Source: Brucella thiophenivorans
Lineage (GTDB): Bacteria > Pseudomonadota > Alphaproteobacteria > Rhizobiales > Rhizobiaceae
Direction of reading: 5' to 3'
Assembly: GCF_002252445.1 (NCBI RefSeq)
Contig: NZ_NNRJ01000051.1
Coordinates: 186,001-250,000 of the forward strand
DNA: 64,000 bases
Positions 28,979 to 39,410 of the stretch are shown here, piece after piece (within the stretch, counting starts at the first letter, position 1; each line of letters opens with the position of its first letter). The notes under the pieces were generated by a model. The model saw only the letters and a list, made by a program, of their open reading frames with translations. It had not been told where the DNA came from and ran no database searches. Made by a program: the position numbers and the translations under genes.

Positions 28979-29617
28979 TTATTTTGCTTTTCTGAATGTT
29001 AGATTGAGACGATATTGGCCCACTAACGGGTGTTCACCGTCTTTCAGCGGCAGAATTCCATGATAGAAAAGCCGTGATGGACCGCCCCAGACAACGATAT
29101 CGCCATGTTGCAGTGGAAATTTTCTCACCGGGTCGCTGCGCTGTAATCCGCCAAATTGAAATATTGCGGGAAGACCAAGCGAGACGGAAACAATTGGATT
29201 GGTAAAATCCTTTTCGTCCTTGTCCTGGTGCAGCGACATTTTCGCGCCTGGTTCATAACGGTTGATCAGACACGCGTCGGGTGAGAATTCCGGATAGCCT
29301 GCTTCGCGTGCGGCATGCTCCGCCAGATCAAGCAGTGCATCTGGCATCGTCGGCCATAGCTGATTTGTTTCTGGATCGATCGAACTGTAACGATAGCCTT
29401 TGCGATCCGTCACCCAACCAAATGCACCGCAATTGGTCATTGCGACGGACATGCGAAAACCACCGGGCGTCGTCATGTTTCGGAAGGGGGCTGCTTGAGC
29501 AACACTTCCCACAGCATCGATAATTTCACGCTCATTGGTGAGCGCGAAACCGCGCAACAGCATCGCGCCCTCGGCAAGATTTTCACGGGTTTCAAGTCTG
29601 GAAAACAGATCGTTCAT
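28979..29617 (-). CDS. alkB: AlkB-type DNA/RNA oxidative demethylase
   Basis: A 212-aa Fe(II)/2-oxoglutarate dioxygenase that removes 1-methyladenine and 3-methylcytosine lesions. Iron ligands are His130 and Asp132 (SLHQDKDE) and His186 (LFYHGI); the 2-oxoglutarate-binding arginines are Arg203 and Arg209 in YRLNLTFR. All are displaced by exactly one from E. coli AlkB. It is monocistronic and not next to ada. Confidence 0.93.
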   Translation of the reverse strand: MNDLFSRLETRENLAEGAMLLRGFALTNEREIIDAVGSVAQAAPFRNMTTPGGFRMSVAMTNCGAFGWVTDRKGYRYSSIDPETNQLWPTMPDALLDLAEHAAREAGYPEFSPDACLINRYEPGAKMSLHQDKDEKDFTNPIVSVSLGLPAIFQFGGLQRSDPVRKFPLQHGDIVVWGGPSRLFYHGILPLKDGEHPLVGQYRLNLTFRKAK

Positions 29618-29692
29618 GTGCCGAGCTTACCACAAAGCGTTTTAGACGGGTATATTGCTTATTCGTATTTCAGTTCTTTATTACTTTAATAG

Positions 29693-29717
29693 AAAACGAG
29701 GCCAAAGCCCCGTTTTT
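29693..29717 (-). terminator. Intrinsic terminator of the opp operon
   Basis: On the minus strand AACGGGGC and GCCTCGTT form an 8-bp stem (one G-U pair) with a 4-nt loop, followed by TTTTCTATT. Confidence 0.7.
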
Positions 29718-29723
29718 ATTATA

Positions 29724-31334
<1,611 letters not shown>

Positions 31335-31335
31335 C

Positions 31336-32472
31336 TCAGCGATCCTTCGGGTCAAGGCTGTCACGCAGGCCATCGCCAAGGAAGTTCAGCGCAAACAAAA
31401 TGATGGTGAGCGTTGCGGCTGGCCAGATCAACAGCCAGCTTGCGCCACGCATGTTCTGGGCACCTTCCGAGATGAGCAGGCCAAGGGAGGTGAGGGGATC
31501 CTGCACACCAAGCCCCAGAAACGAAAGAAGACTTTCGAGCAAGATAGCCTTTGGAACAAGCAACGTGACGAAAACGATAACCGGACCGAGCGCATTGGGA
31601 ATAATATGGCGTGTAATGATACCGCGCCGCGTTGCGCCAAGAGCCTCCGCTGCCTGAACGAATTCCTGCCGCTTAAGGCTGAGTGTCTGTCCACGCACAA
31701 TACGCGCCATATCCAGCCATTCAGTCGCGCCAATGGCAATGAAGATGATGAATATCGACCTCCCGAAGAAGACAAGCAGCAATATGACGAAGAAAATGAA
31801 CGGCAGCGAATAGAGGATATCGACAAGCCGCATCATGACATTATCGATACGCCCCCCCAGATAGCCCGAAATTGCGCCATAACTGACACCAAGCACCAGC
31901 GCCATGGCAGAAGCCAGCAAACCAATGGCAAGCGAAATACGCACCCCAATGAAAATGCGGGTCATCAAATCACGGCCAAGATTATCGGTGCCGAGCACAA
32001 AATAATTGCGCGCCACATTAAGTGTCAGTTTGCCCGACAGACCATCGCTTGCGAGTTCAATCTTCGGATTGCTGAACAGATCAGAACGCTGGAAATAACG
32101 AAGCACGCGCTCATCGGTCGGGCGCTGAGCGGTAAAATCAACAACGATGTTACTGCCGGTCATTTCCGGTTCAGCGGAAGGCTGAAGACGGGCGCGGGCA
32201 AGCTCGCGATCAAGGCCCGGCATGATTGTATCCGCACGTGGATAGGCTTCAAGACTAGGGGCCACACGCACGAATTGCGGATAAATTTTGTCGTATGGAT
32301 GCGGGCTGATCATCGGCCCGAAAATCCCGGCAAGAGCCAGGATAACAAGAACGACGGCGCTGGTAACCGCTGCCTTGTTCTTGCGCAGCCGAAGCCAGGC
32401 ATCCTGCCAGAGCGAACGACCTTGCACGGAGCCAAAGGTTTCCGTTTGTGTTGCTGCTGTTAAATCAGTCAT
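31336..32472 (-). CDS. Peptide ABC transporter permease (OppC type)
   Basis: A 378-aa inner-membrane permease with an N-terminal helix, a periplasmic insertion of about 130 residues (containing DTIMPGLDRELARARL), then the conserved BPD core: YFVLGTDNLGRDLMTRIFIG and EALGATRRGIITRHIIPNAL (EAA loop). The size with the large insertion resembles OppC and YejE rather than DppC. The ATG at 32472 overlaps the end of the oppB-type gene by eight bases, with GAGGGTG upstream. Confidence 0.9.
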   Translation of the reverse strand: MTDLTAATQTETFGSVQGRSLWQDAWLRLRKNKAAVTSAVVLVILALAGIFGPMISPHPYDKIYPQFVRVAPSLEAYPRADTIMPGLDRELARARLQPSAEPEMTGSNIVVDFTAQRPTDERVLRYFQRSDLFSNPKIELASDGLSGKLTLNVARNYFVLGTDNLGRDLMTRIFIGVRISLAIGLLASAMALVLGVSYGAISGYLGGRIDNVMMRLVDILYSLPFIFFVILLLVFFGRSIFIIFIAIGATEWLDMARIVRGQTLSLKRQEFVQAAEALGATRRGIITRHIIPNALGPVIVFVTLLVPKAILLESLLSFLGLGVQDPLTSLGLLISEGAQNMRGASWLLIWPAATLTIILFALNFLGDGLRDSLDPKDR

Positions 32473-33394
32473 AGCGCACCCTCGGATCAAGCCATGCATA
32501 AAGAAGATCGACGATCAGGTTGAAGACCACGACAAAGATCGAGATGACGACAACCGTGCCCATGACGAGGGTATAATCGCGGCTCAAAGCGCCTTGAACG
32601 AAATAACGTCCGATACCGGGAATGCCGAAAATTGTTTCAACAACGACAGAGCCAGTCAGAAGGCCGGCTGCTGTAGGACCAAGATAGGATACTGCGGGAA
32701 GCATGGCCGCGCGCAATGCATGAACGCCAACCACCACGCGCGCTGGCAGACCATAGGCACGTGCTGTGCGTACATGGTTGGCGCGCAGTGCTTCAATGGT
32801 TGCGCCGCGCACAAGACGCGCAATAACGCCAACTTGCGGCAATGCCAGCGTAAGCACAGGCAAAACCCAGTAAAGCACATTGGCCGATGACCAGCCGCCA
32901 GCTGGAACCCAGCCGAGAATGACGCCGAACAGCAGACTGAGCAGGGGGGCGACGACGAAATTGGGCGTGGTGATGCCGAATGTTGCGAGTGCTACGACGA
33001 AATAGTCAACGCTCGAATTCTGCCTGAGTGCTGCCATCGTGCCCAGAAATGTGCCTAGGATTGTTGCGAGCAACAGACCAAGAGAGCCCAGCATAATCGA
33101 TACAGGCAGACCGGATGCAAACAGATCGTTTACAGAGAAATCGCGGCGCGTAAAACTTGGGCCGAGATCGCCCTGCATAAGATTGCCAAGATAAATAAGG
33201 TACTGCTGCCATAGTGGCGCATCCATATTATAGGCTTTCTTGAGGTTTTCGAGGATCAAAGGATCAATCGGACGCTCAAGGTCGAAAGGACCACCCGGCG
33301 CAAGCCGGATCAGGAAGAAAGTCAGTGTGACGATGATAAAGATGGTCGGTATTGCACTACCCAATCGTCGGAGCGTGTAGCCCAGCATTTTCAT
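32465..33394 (-). CDS. Peptide ABC transporter permease (OppB type)
   Basis: A 309-aa permease with six helices. It begins MKMLGYTLRRLGSAIPTIFI and has the EAA-like loop VRGATIEALRANHVRTARAYGLPARVV and the C-terminal DYTLVMGTVVVISIFVVVFN. GAAGGGA lies just before; ATG 33388 is an equally good start and would remove two residues. The gene is second in the operon, after a 200-bp gap from the binding protein gene that holds a possible terminator. Confidence 0.9.
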   Translation of the reverse strand: MKMLGYTLRRLGSAIPTIFIIVTLTFFLIRLAPGGPFDLERPIDPLILENLKKAYNMDAPLWQQYLIYLGNLMQGDLGPSFTRRDFSVNDLFASGLPVSIMLGSLGLLLATILGTFLGTMAALRQNSSVDYFVVALATFGITTPNFVVAPLLSLLFGVILGWVPAGGWSSANVLYWVLPVLTLALPQVGVIARLVRGATIEALRANHVRTARAYGLPARVVVGVHALRAAMLPAVSYLGPTAAGLLTGSVVVETIFGIPGIGRYFVQGALSRDYTLVMGTVVVISIFVVVFNLIVDLLYAWLDPRVRYD

Positions 33395-33556
33395 TTTCCC
33401 TTCTTTGCTGAACCGGATTAAACCGGATCGGCAAATCCCTTTAAGGGTTTTTGTTTGGTATTTACGGGCAGTCGCCATGCAGCATGCATTGAAGAAAATG
33501 CACCAAATATTCGGAAATACTTGGAAACAATAGCATTACCTTGGAAAGACCACATG

Positions 33557-33584
33557 AAAAGGGCCGCGCCGTAAGACGCAACCC
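33557..33584 (-). terminator. Possible attenuating hairpin between binding protein and permeases
   Basis: On the minus strand GGGTTGCGTC (33584-33575) can pair with GGCGCGGCCC (33570-33561) in ten pairs, three of them G-U, followed by TTTT. It would give more binding protein than membrane subunits. Confidence 0.5.
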
Positions 33585-33594
33585 AAGCTGAAAA

Positions 33595-35172
33595 TTATTG
33601 TTTCAAGGAAAGCCAGCGGGTCTTGTGGCTGTCCATCAGATTATCGTTCCAACCGTCAACCTTGTCTGAAACAAGTGCGCGTGAGGAATAATAAAGGATT
33701 GGAATATTGCTCATGTCGTCGAGCTTAAGCTGCTCGGCTTCGGCCAGAACCTTAGCGCGTGCATCCAGATCGAGAATCTTCGATGCTTCGGCCATCTTCG
33801 CATCATATTCCGGGTTTTTTACTTTGGAATAGTTGAAGCTGACATCACTCTGGGCAATGTAGAGGAAGTTCTGTGGATCGTTGTAATCACCGATCCAGCC
33901 GGCACGCGCAATATCGAACGGGCCATCTTCGCGCAGGAAGTTAAAGTAAGATGCGCCTTCAGTTTCATTAAGTGAAGCTTTGACACCGATATTGCCAAGC
34001 TGGTCGGCAATTGCCGCCATTGTGTTCTTGTTATTTTCGGATGTGTTGTAGAGAAGTTCGATGGACAGCGTATTCGGCTCAACGCCAGCTTCTTTCAACA
34101 GCTCCTTCGCCTTGTCTTCACGATCGAGCATGTCATCGGAATAGTCGAGCTTCGGAGCATCCTTGACGTAGTGGTTGATGCCCGGAGGAACCAATGAGTA
34201 ACCCGGCAACATCGTACCCTGCCAAACCTGATCAGCGATGAAGTCGCGGTCAATTGCCATGGAAATGGCCTGACGAACGCGCGGGTCTTTCAGCTTGCTA
34301 TCGGCAGCCTTGCCTTTGACCGGCAGATAGTAGACGCCGAGATACGGTGCCATACGGAATTCGTTGGCAAGGTTCTTCTTCACATAATCCATTTGCTCAG
34401 CCGGAACGTCAGAGCAAATCTGAACTTCCTTGGCCTCGAAACGACGCATGCAGCTTGCACGATCTTCGAATGGAATCCAGTTGATGGTGCCGATCTTCAC
34501 CTGATCCGCTTCGTAATAGTTCGGATTCTTCTTCATGACGATCTTGTCATTGGGCGTAAAGCTGACCAGTTCATAAGCGCCATTGGTGACAAGCTTGCCA
34601 GGTGTAGTGAACTTGTCGCCATTTTCTTCAACGCTCTTCTTGTGGAGCGGAAAGCCTGTCTGGTGCGTTAGAAGCTCAAGGAAATACGGAGCAGGGGAGT
34701 TCAGTGTGACTTTCAGTGTGTGCTCATCAACGGCTTCAACACCGAGTTCATCGACTGGCTTCTTACCACCAGCAACATCTTCTGCATTCTTGATAACGAA
34801 CAGCATGCTGGCATAACCGGCAGCAGTTTTCGGGTCCATCAGACGGTGGAAAGCAAAGCTGAAATCCTCAGCCGTCACCGGATCACCATTCGACCATTTT
34901 GCATTGTCGCGCAGATGGAAGGTGTAAACCAGACCGTCTTCCGAAATATCCCATGACTTCGCAACGCCAGGAACAGCTTCACCATCGGCATTTTGAATTG
35001 TCAGTCCATCGTAAAGATCACGAAGAACGTTGCCTTCCGAGACTGTGGAAGTGCGATGATGATCGAGCGTTGCCGGGTCTGTATCATTGCCACGGTTGAG
35101 AACAACTTCAGCCGAAGCTGCGCCCATCAGTACGGCAAGACAGACACCTGTCAGTAAAGTTTTGCGGAACAC
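33595..35172 (-). CDS. Peptide ABC transporter substrate-binding protein (OppA type)
   Basis: A 525-aa secreted protein: signal peptide MFRKTLLTGVCLAVLMGAASA, then mature EVVLNRGNDTDPATLDHHRT. Family blocks AKSWDISEDGLVYTFHLRDN and DPRVRQAISMAIDRDFIADQ are clear. GTG at 35172 is chosen because AGGAGGAG lies just upstream; an ATG 39 bases earlier gives a worse signal peptide. It delivers oligopeptides to the permease pair. A 550-bp region with an IS copy lies upstream. Confidence 0.91.
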   Translation of the reverse strand: MFRKTLLTGVCLAVLMGAASAEVVLNRGNDTDPATLDHHRTSTVSEGNVLRDLYDGLTIQNADGEAVPGVAKSWDISEDGLVYTFHLRDNAKWSNGDPVTAEDFSFAFHRLMDPKTAAGYASMLFVIKNAEDVAGGKKPVDELGVEAVDEHTLKVTLNSPAPYFLELLTHQTGFPLHKKSVEENGDKFTTPGKLVTNGAYELVSFTPNDKIVMKKNPNYYEADQVKIGTINWIPFEDRASCMRRFEAKEVQICSDVPAEQMDYVKKNLANEFRMAPYLGVYYLPVKGKAADSKLKDPRVRQAISMAIDRDFIADQVWQGTMLPGYSLVPPGINHYVKDAPKLDYSDDMLDREDKAKELLKEAGVEPNTLSIELLYNTSENNKNTMAAIADQLGNIGVKASLNETEGASYFNFLREDGPFDIARAGWIGDYNDPQNFLYIAQSDVSFNYSKVKNPEYDAKMAEASKILDLDARAKVLAEAEQLKLDDMSNIPILYYSSRALVSDKVDGWNDNLMDSHKTRWLSLKQ

Positions 35173-35723
35173 GAAGAACTCCTCCTGAGTAATATTCGAA
35201 ATGGCGTGCATCTTATGGATAAGATTTTCTCTTGCAAGCGAAGTTATTAACTTACTGTATTATCTGTCTTATTCCCGGTGTAAAGGCTAAATTAGAAAGC
35301 ACAAAATTGGTACGCTGACTTTTATTCAAATGAGAAATATCCAAAATTTCAAACTTTCTAATATAGAGAAAACTCCACCTTTTGGGGAGTTTTCGATCAA
35401 CAAAGCACCAAGCCAGCTTAGCCAACACGATGACGATTCGCTCAAGTTTTGATCAGTTCGTTTGCTCTGTGGAAAACCAACCTTGGATATGAGCTTTAAC
35501 GAGCATCGTATGTCACATCATATGCTGACTTGCATGTATGCTGAGGCAACAATTACGGGGGCAGCGCTTTACACCTCCTGAGATCAAATAGAGCTTGATT
35601 TTATAAAATATAGTAGTTCCATAACCTATCTTATGTGATCAAGGTTTATAACAAGGGTGGGTTCTAGTTTGAAGTGCGACTTGCAAATGATAACAATGAG
35701 TTATCCAATGCAAGGAACCTGTC
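35173..35723. other. Intergenic region between opp operon and IS30 transposase
   Basis: No gene is supported. The promoter of the opp operon should lie near 35220-35330, which is AT-rich. A terminator-like hairpin sits at 35368-35394 with no obvious gene to serve. The left end of the IS30 element starts near 35661. Confidence 0.5.
35368..35394. terminator. Orphan terminator-like hairpin
   Basis: GAAAACTCC (35368-35376) pairs with GGAGTTTTC (35386-35394). No gene ends nearby on either strand, so it may be a remnant of a lost gene or belong to a small RNA. Confidence 0.55.
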
Positions 35724-36770
35724 ATGGAACGCACCTACGCGCATATTGATCTGGATGAACGCCGCAGAATAGCACGCTGGCGCACCGCAAAGCTCTCCGT
35801 TGACGTTATTGCTGAGAAGCTTGGAAGGCACCGCTCGACCATTTTTCGTGAACTCAAGCGCAATCAGTTTCACGATGATGAGATCAAGGATTTAAACGGC
35901 TATTACTGCACGATTGCCGAGCAGAAATCCCGCGAGCGGCGTTCGAAGCAACGTAAGCTGATCCGGTATGATGAGCTACGGCAGTCCGTGATCGATCACA
36001 TTAGCGATGGATGGTCGCCGCAACAGATTGCAGGGAGAATGCGATTGGAACGCCATCCAATCTCTGTCAGTCATGAAACGATCTATCAGTTTGTGTATTC
36101 TGCTGATGGTCGCAAAGAAGGGCTTTGGAAATATCTGCCTGAGCGCCGTGCCAAACGACGCCCACGGCATGCTCGGCGTCATCATGGACGCCGATTTCCG
36201 CCAGAACTGAGCATCTTACACCGGCCGGATATGGTCGCCAGACGCAAGCAGTTCGGACACTGGGAATGCGACCTTATCCAGTTTCGCAAGAGGTTTGGCA
36301 ACGCCAATGTGACGTCTCTGGACGAGCGGGTGAGCCGCTTTACGGTTTTGTTGCGCAATAATGATCGTCAGTCACGACCAGTGATGGATGGGGTGATTAG
36401 GGTACTCCAACCCCTGCCCCAAATAGCCCGTCGCTCCATCACGTTTGATCGTGGCACTGAGTTTACAGAATGGGCTTATCTGCAGAATGGGATCGGGTCG
36501 CAAACATGGTTCTGTGATCCGCAGTCACCATGGCAGAAAGGCGCTATTGAGAACATCAACAAGCGCATCCGACGGTACTTACCCAGCAACACGAATCTGG
36601 CGCAGGTCAGCCAGGCTCAGTTAACTGCCCTCGCCCACAAACTCAATGCAACCCCGCGGAAGTGTCTTGGATTTAAGACACCAGCCGAGGTCTTTGCTCC
36701 ACTTTTGCAGGAAGCAGCTTAATCAGATAACCTCACCAACGACATGATGCACTTGGGTAGCTTTTCCAAA
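35661..36770 (+). mobile_element. IS30-family insertion sequence
   Basis: About 1.1 kb around one transposase gene. Both ends share AAGTGC in inverted orientation (35672-35677 and 36749-36754 as GCACTT), and subterminal GTTATC (35700-35705) is matched by GATAAC (36725-36730). The left end also has GATAAC-N5-GTTATC at 35689-35705. Exact termini and target duplication could not be fixed, so the coordinates are approximate. Confidence 0.7.
35724..36722 (+). CDS. IS30-family transposase
   Basis: A 332-aa intact transposase. The N-terminal helix-turn-helix (about residues 8-45, ERRRIARWRTAKLSVDVIAE then LGRHRSTIFREL) binds the ends. The DDE catalytic triad is Asp183 (HWECDLI), Asp242 (FDRGTEF) and Glu276 (KGAIENIN), with the IS30 spacing of 33 residues between Asp and Glu. 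AAGGAACC precedes the ATG. No frameshift or stop, so the element may be active. Confidence 0.93.
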   Translation: MERTYAHIDLDERRRIARWRTAKLSVDVIAEKLGRHRSTIFRELKRNQFHDDEIKDLNGYYCTIAEQKSRERRSKQRKLIRYDELRQSVIDHISDGWSPQQIAGRMRLERHPISVSHETIYQFVYSADGRKEGLWKYLPERRAKRRPRHARRHHGRRFPPELSILHRPDMVARRKQFGHWECDLIQFRKRFGNANVTSLDERVSRFTVLLRNNDRQSRPVMDGVIRVLQPLPQIARRSITFDRGTEFTEWAYLQNGIGSQTWFCDPQSPWQKGAIENINKRIRRYLPSNTNLAQVSQAQLTALAHKLNATPRKCLGFKTPAEVFAPLLQEAA

Positions 36771-37088
36771 GTTTGCGCATATCAGAAATCCCCACTGTGT
36801 AATGCGTGCGGGGTTGAGATAGGAAAAACAGATGACATTGGGATAACAGCCAGCTTCATTTATCAGCGTACAACGATTGCGGCGGCTGTCTGTAAAAGAC
36901 CGTCATTTTATTTGATGAGATAATAAACTCCGCAATATCGCCATTCAGCTTAAGTTCACTATTTAACAGTTAACGATTTTGTGAGGCTGTCGCACTTTGT
37001 TCTTAATCGGCACATATCGATGGCACCCCTTACGTATATCACTGAAACGTGATGTTCGCATTCCCCGCCTTTCTTAAGGAGCAGGAAC
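36771..37088. other. Intergenic region upstream of the OmpA-like gene
   Basis: No gene is seen. The last 15 bases carry a strong ribosome-binding site (AAGGAG) for the OmpA-like gene; the rest probably holds its promoter. Confidence 0.45.
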
Positions 37089-39266
37089 ATGTCTATTCGT
37101 TCGAAGCGCTTGGTGCTTCTTGCCACGGTCGTTGTGCCGGCACTATCGGTATCCATGATCGCGAAACCAACATTTGCTGAAACATTCTATGCGCCAATAT
37201 TGCTTGCACAGGAAAGCGGCGAACAGCCTTCTAATGGTCAAAACCTGCAACAACAGCAGGAAGAAGAGCTCCAACGCGCACAGGATGAAGCGCGTCGTGC
37301 GGCTGAGGAACAGCAACGTGCAGCTGAAGAAGAAAACCGACGTTTGGCTGAGGAACAGCAAAGATTAGCTCAGGAAGAAGCTGACCGCCAGGCAAAGGAG
37401 CAACAACGCGCCGCAGAACAGGCCCAAAGCGAAGCTGCCGAGCAACAGCGTGCAGCGGAAGAGCAACGCCTGAACGAAGAGGAATTGCGCAAACAAGCTG
37501 AGCAGGCGCGTCAGGAAGCGGAACAACAACAGCGTGCGGCTGAAGAAGAAATGCGTCGTCGCGCTGATGAGGCGCGAAAGGCGGCACAGGAAGAATCTGA
37601 CAAACAGGCTCGCGAACAAGAAAAATCAGCCGAAGAAGCGAAACGTCAGGCTGCAGAACAGCAGGAGACTGAAGAACACAAGGCTATTGAGCAAGAAGCT
37701 CGGCAGAAGGCTGCCGAGGAAGCTGCAAAACAAGAAGCTGAACAGCAGCCCGTTCCGGAAGCACCAGCCGCACCTATTGATGAGCCACAACAGGAAACCC
37801 CAGCACCTGCAACATCACCCGAAAATAAAGCCCAACAGCCATCACCGGAGGAGCCAGCATCGCCTCAAGCTCCGGTTGAACAACCAGCCGTCAAGGGCGT
37901 GCAGCCAGCGGATGCGCCGCAGCCGCCTATTGAGCAACCAGCGGAGCAACCGCGCGCGGAACAGCAGCAGCCTGTAGCGCCCACCGAAGCTATCGTTGAT
38001 CAGCGCAGCGATGCCGAAAATCAGGAAATAGCCAAAGATCCTGCTAAGACCGACGAAACTGTAGTTCTCCCGGTTGAAAATGGCGCGGCGATTCTCGATA
38101 GTGATAAGGACGCCGACAATCGTGGCGGCAATCAGTCCCGCGATGATCGCCGCAAACAGCGTGAACAACAGCGTGCGTCCGAGGAAAATGTTCCGCCGCC
38201 CACCGATGACGCCGCCGCGCAGGTTGCAATTCCCGAGGCGATGCAGGCTGATTTGCCGAAACGGATGCAAGCCAATCTGAAAGAAGAAGGTGTTCGCATT
38301 GAGCAGGCACCTGCATTTGCCGTGCCGGAAACCACGAACATCATCAACAATACCATTGTAAACAATACTGTGGTGAATAATACGACTGTCAACAATGTAA
38401 ACAACGTTACGAATGTAAAAGTCGTTGAACAGGTCGACAATCGCGTTATTCTCGAAACTGGGGATCGTATCTTTGTTCGCGGGGACGATCGCCCTCGCCT
38501 GCGTCGCGATGCCGAGCGCTCTTATTATGACGAGCTTCCCGACGGACGCATGCGCGAAACAATCGTGCGCCCAGGCGGTTATGAAGTCGTGACAGTTTAT
38601 AATCGCTATGGCGATATCATTCAGAGAAACCGTATAGATGATGATGGCAATGAGTATCTGATGATGTATGCGCCGGAATACGATGATGGTCCGCGTGCGG
38701 CGATTGTCGATGTCGGATATGATCTGCCACCGATGCGCCTGACTGTTCCAGTCCAGGATTATATTATCGACGTTGCTGATGACCCTGATCGTGACTACTA
38801 TGATTTCCTTTCAAGACCACCGGTTGAACGCGTCGAGCGCGTCTATACGATTAATGAAGTTAGGCATTCAGCGCGCCTGCGCGACAAGGTGCGCCGTATC
38901 GATCTCGATACAATCCAATTCTCGACAGGCAGCGCCGAGGTATCGCTTTCACAGGCCAAAACCTTGCGCAAGGTCGCCGATGCAATGCACAAGGTATTGC
39001 AGAAAGACCCTGGAGAAACGTTCTTTATTGAAGGGCATACGGACGCTGTCGGCTCGGACAGGTCCAATCTCGTACTATCCGACAAGCGCGCGGAATCGGT
39101 CGCCAGCCTGTTGACTGAAGTTTACGACATCCCGGCTGAAAACCTTGTCACACAGGGCTATGGCGAACGCTTCCTGAAAATCCGCACACAAGCAGCCGAA
39201 CAGGAAAACCGCCGCGTTACCATCAGGCGTGTAACGCCGCTGGTTCGCCCGGTCGCGCATCGGTAA
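37089..39266 (+). CDS. OmpA-family protein with long coiled-coil and Asn-repeat region
   Basis: A 725-aa envelope protein. Signal peptide to about residue 31 (VVPALSVSMIAKPTFA); residues 40-220 are an uninterrupted Glu/Gln/Ala/Arg-rich heptad-like segment (repeated QQRAAEE, EARRAAEEQQRA), predicted coiled coil; 220-300 is Pro/Gln-rich; 415-445 is an Asn-Thr-Val repeat (NNTIVNNTVVNNTTVNNVNN); 600-720 is an OmpA peptidoglycan-binding domain with GHTDAVGSDRSNLVLSDKRA and ENRRVTIRR. It has no beta-barrel, so it probably spans the periplasm tethered to peptidoglycan. It resembles large OmpA-like proteins seen in Brucella and rhizobia. Confidence 0.85.
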   Translation: MSIRSKRLVLLATVVVPALSVSMIAKPTFAETFYAPILLAQESGEQPSNGQNLQQQQEEELQRAQDEARRAAEEQQRAAEEENRRLAEEQQRLAQEEADRQAKEQQRAAEQAQSEAAEQQRAAEEQRLNEEELRKQAEQARQEAEQQQRAAEEEMRRRADEARKAAQEESDKQAREQEKSAEEAKRQAAEQQETEEHKAIEQEARQKAAEEAAKQEAEQQPVPEAPAAPIDEPQQETPAPATSPENKAQQPSPEEPASPQAPVEQPAVKGVQPADAPQPPIEQPAEQPRAEQQQPVAPTEAIVDQRSDAENQEIAKDPAKTDETVVLPVENGAAILDSDKDADNRGGNQSRDDRRKQREQQRASEENVPPPTDDAAAQVAIPEAMQADLPKRMQANLKEEGVRIEQAPAFAVPETTNIINNTIVNNTVVNNTTVNNVNNVTNVKVVEQVDNRVILETGDRIFVRGDDRPRLRRDAERSYYDELPDGRMRETIVRPGGYEVVTVYNRYGDIIQRNRIDDDGNEYLMMYAPEYDDGPRAAIVDVGYDLPPMRLTVPVQDYIIDVADDPDRDYYDFLSRPPVERVERVYTINEVRHSARLRDKVRRIDLDTIQFSTGSAEVSLSQAKTLRKVADAMHKVLQKDPGETFFIEGHTDAVGSDRSNLVLSDKRAESVASLLTEVYDIPAENLVTQGYGERFLKIRTQAAEQENRRVTIRRVTPLVRPVAHR

Positions 39267-39267
39267 C

Positions 39268-39368
39268 AGAGCATTTCCAACAAAACTGCGCAGCGGTTTT
39301 GTTTTGGGTAATGCATAAAACAAATAGATGGAGCGGTCCGACGATTCTGCTTAAACGGGAACCACTCT
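39268..39368. repeat. Rhizobial/Brucella-type intergenic mosaic repeat
   Basis: The segment begins AGAGCATTTCC and ends, read on the other strand, AGAGTGGTTCCC, forming an imperfect long inverted repeat with internal AAAACAAATAGATGGAGCGG. This resembles, from memory, the RIME-like intergenic elements spread through Brucella and rhizobial genomes. Only one full copy is in this window. Confidence 0.45.
39279..39305 (+). terminator. Intrinsic terminator of the OmpA-like gene
   Basis: AACAAAACTGC (39279-39289) and GCGGTTTTGTT (39293-39303) form 11 pairs, one G-U, with loop GCA, then TT. Confidence 0.65.
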
Positions 39369-39378
39369 ATGAAACATT

Positions 39379-39410
39379 ATAGGGCCAGGCATTCGTCTGG
39401 CCCTATTTTA
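39379..39410. terminator. Second hairpin between convergent genes
   Basis: ATAGGGCCAG (39379-39388) pairs with CTGGCCCTAT (39397-39406), then TTTTA. It lies at the end of the DUF2778 gene and backs up the OmpA terminator. Confidence 0.75.

Noticed and set aside
37240..37760. Tandem DNA repeat in the OmpA-like gene
   Set aside because: The protein is repetitive in composition, but the DNA has no constant-length unit; it is a coiled-coil coding region rather than a satellite.
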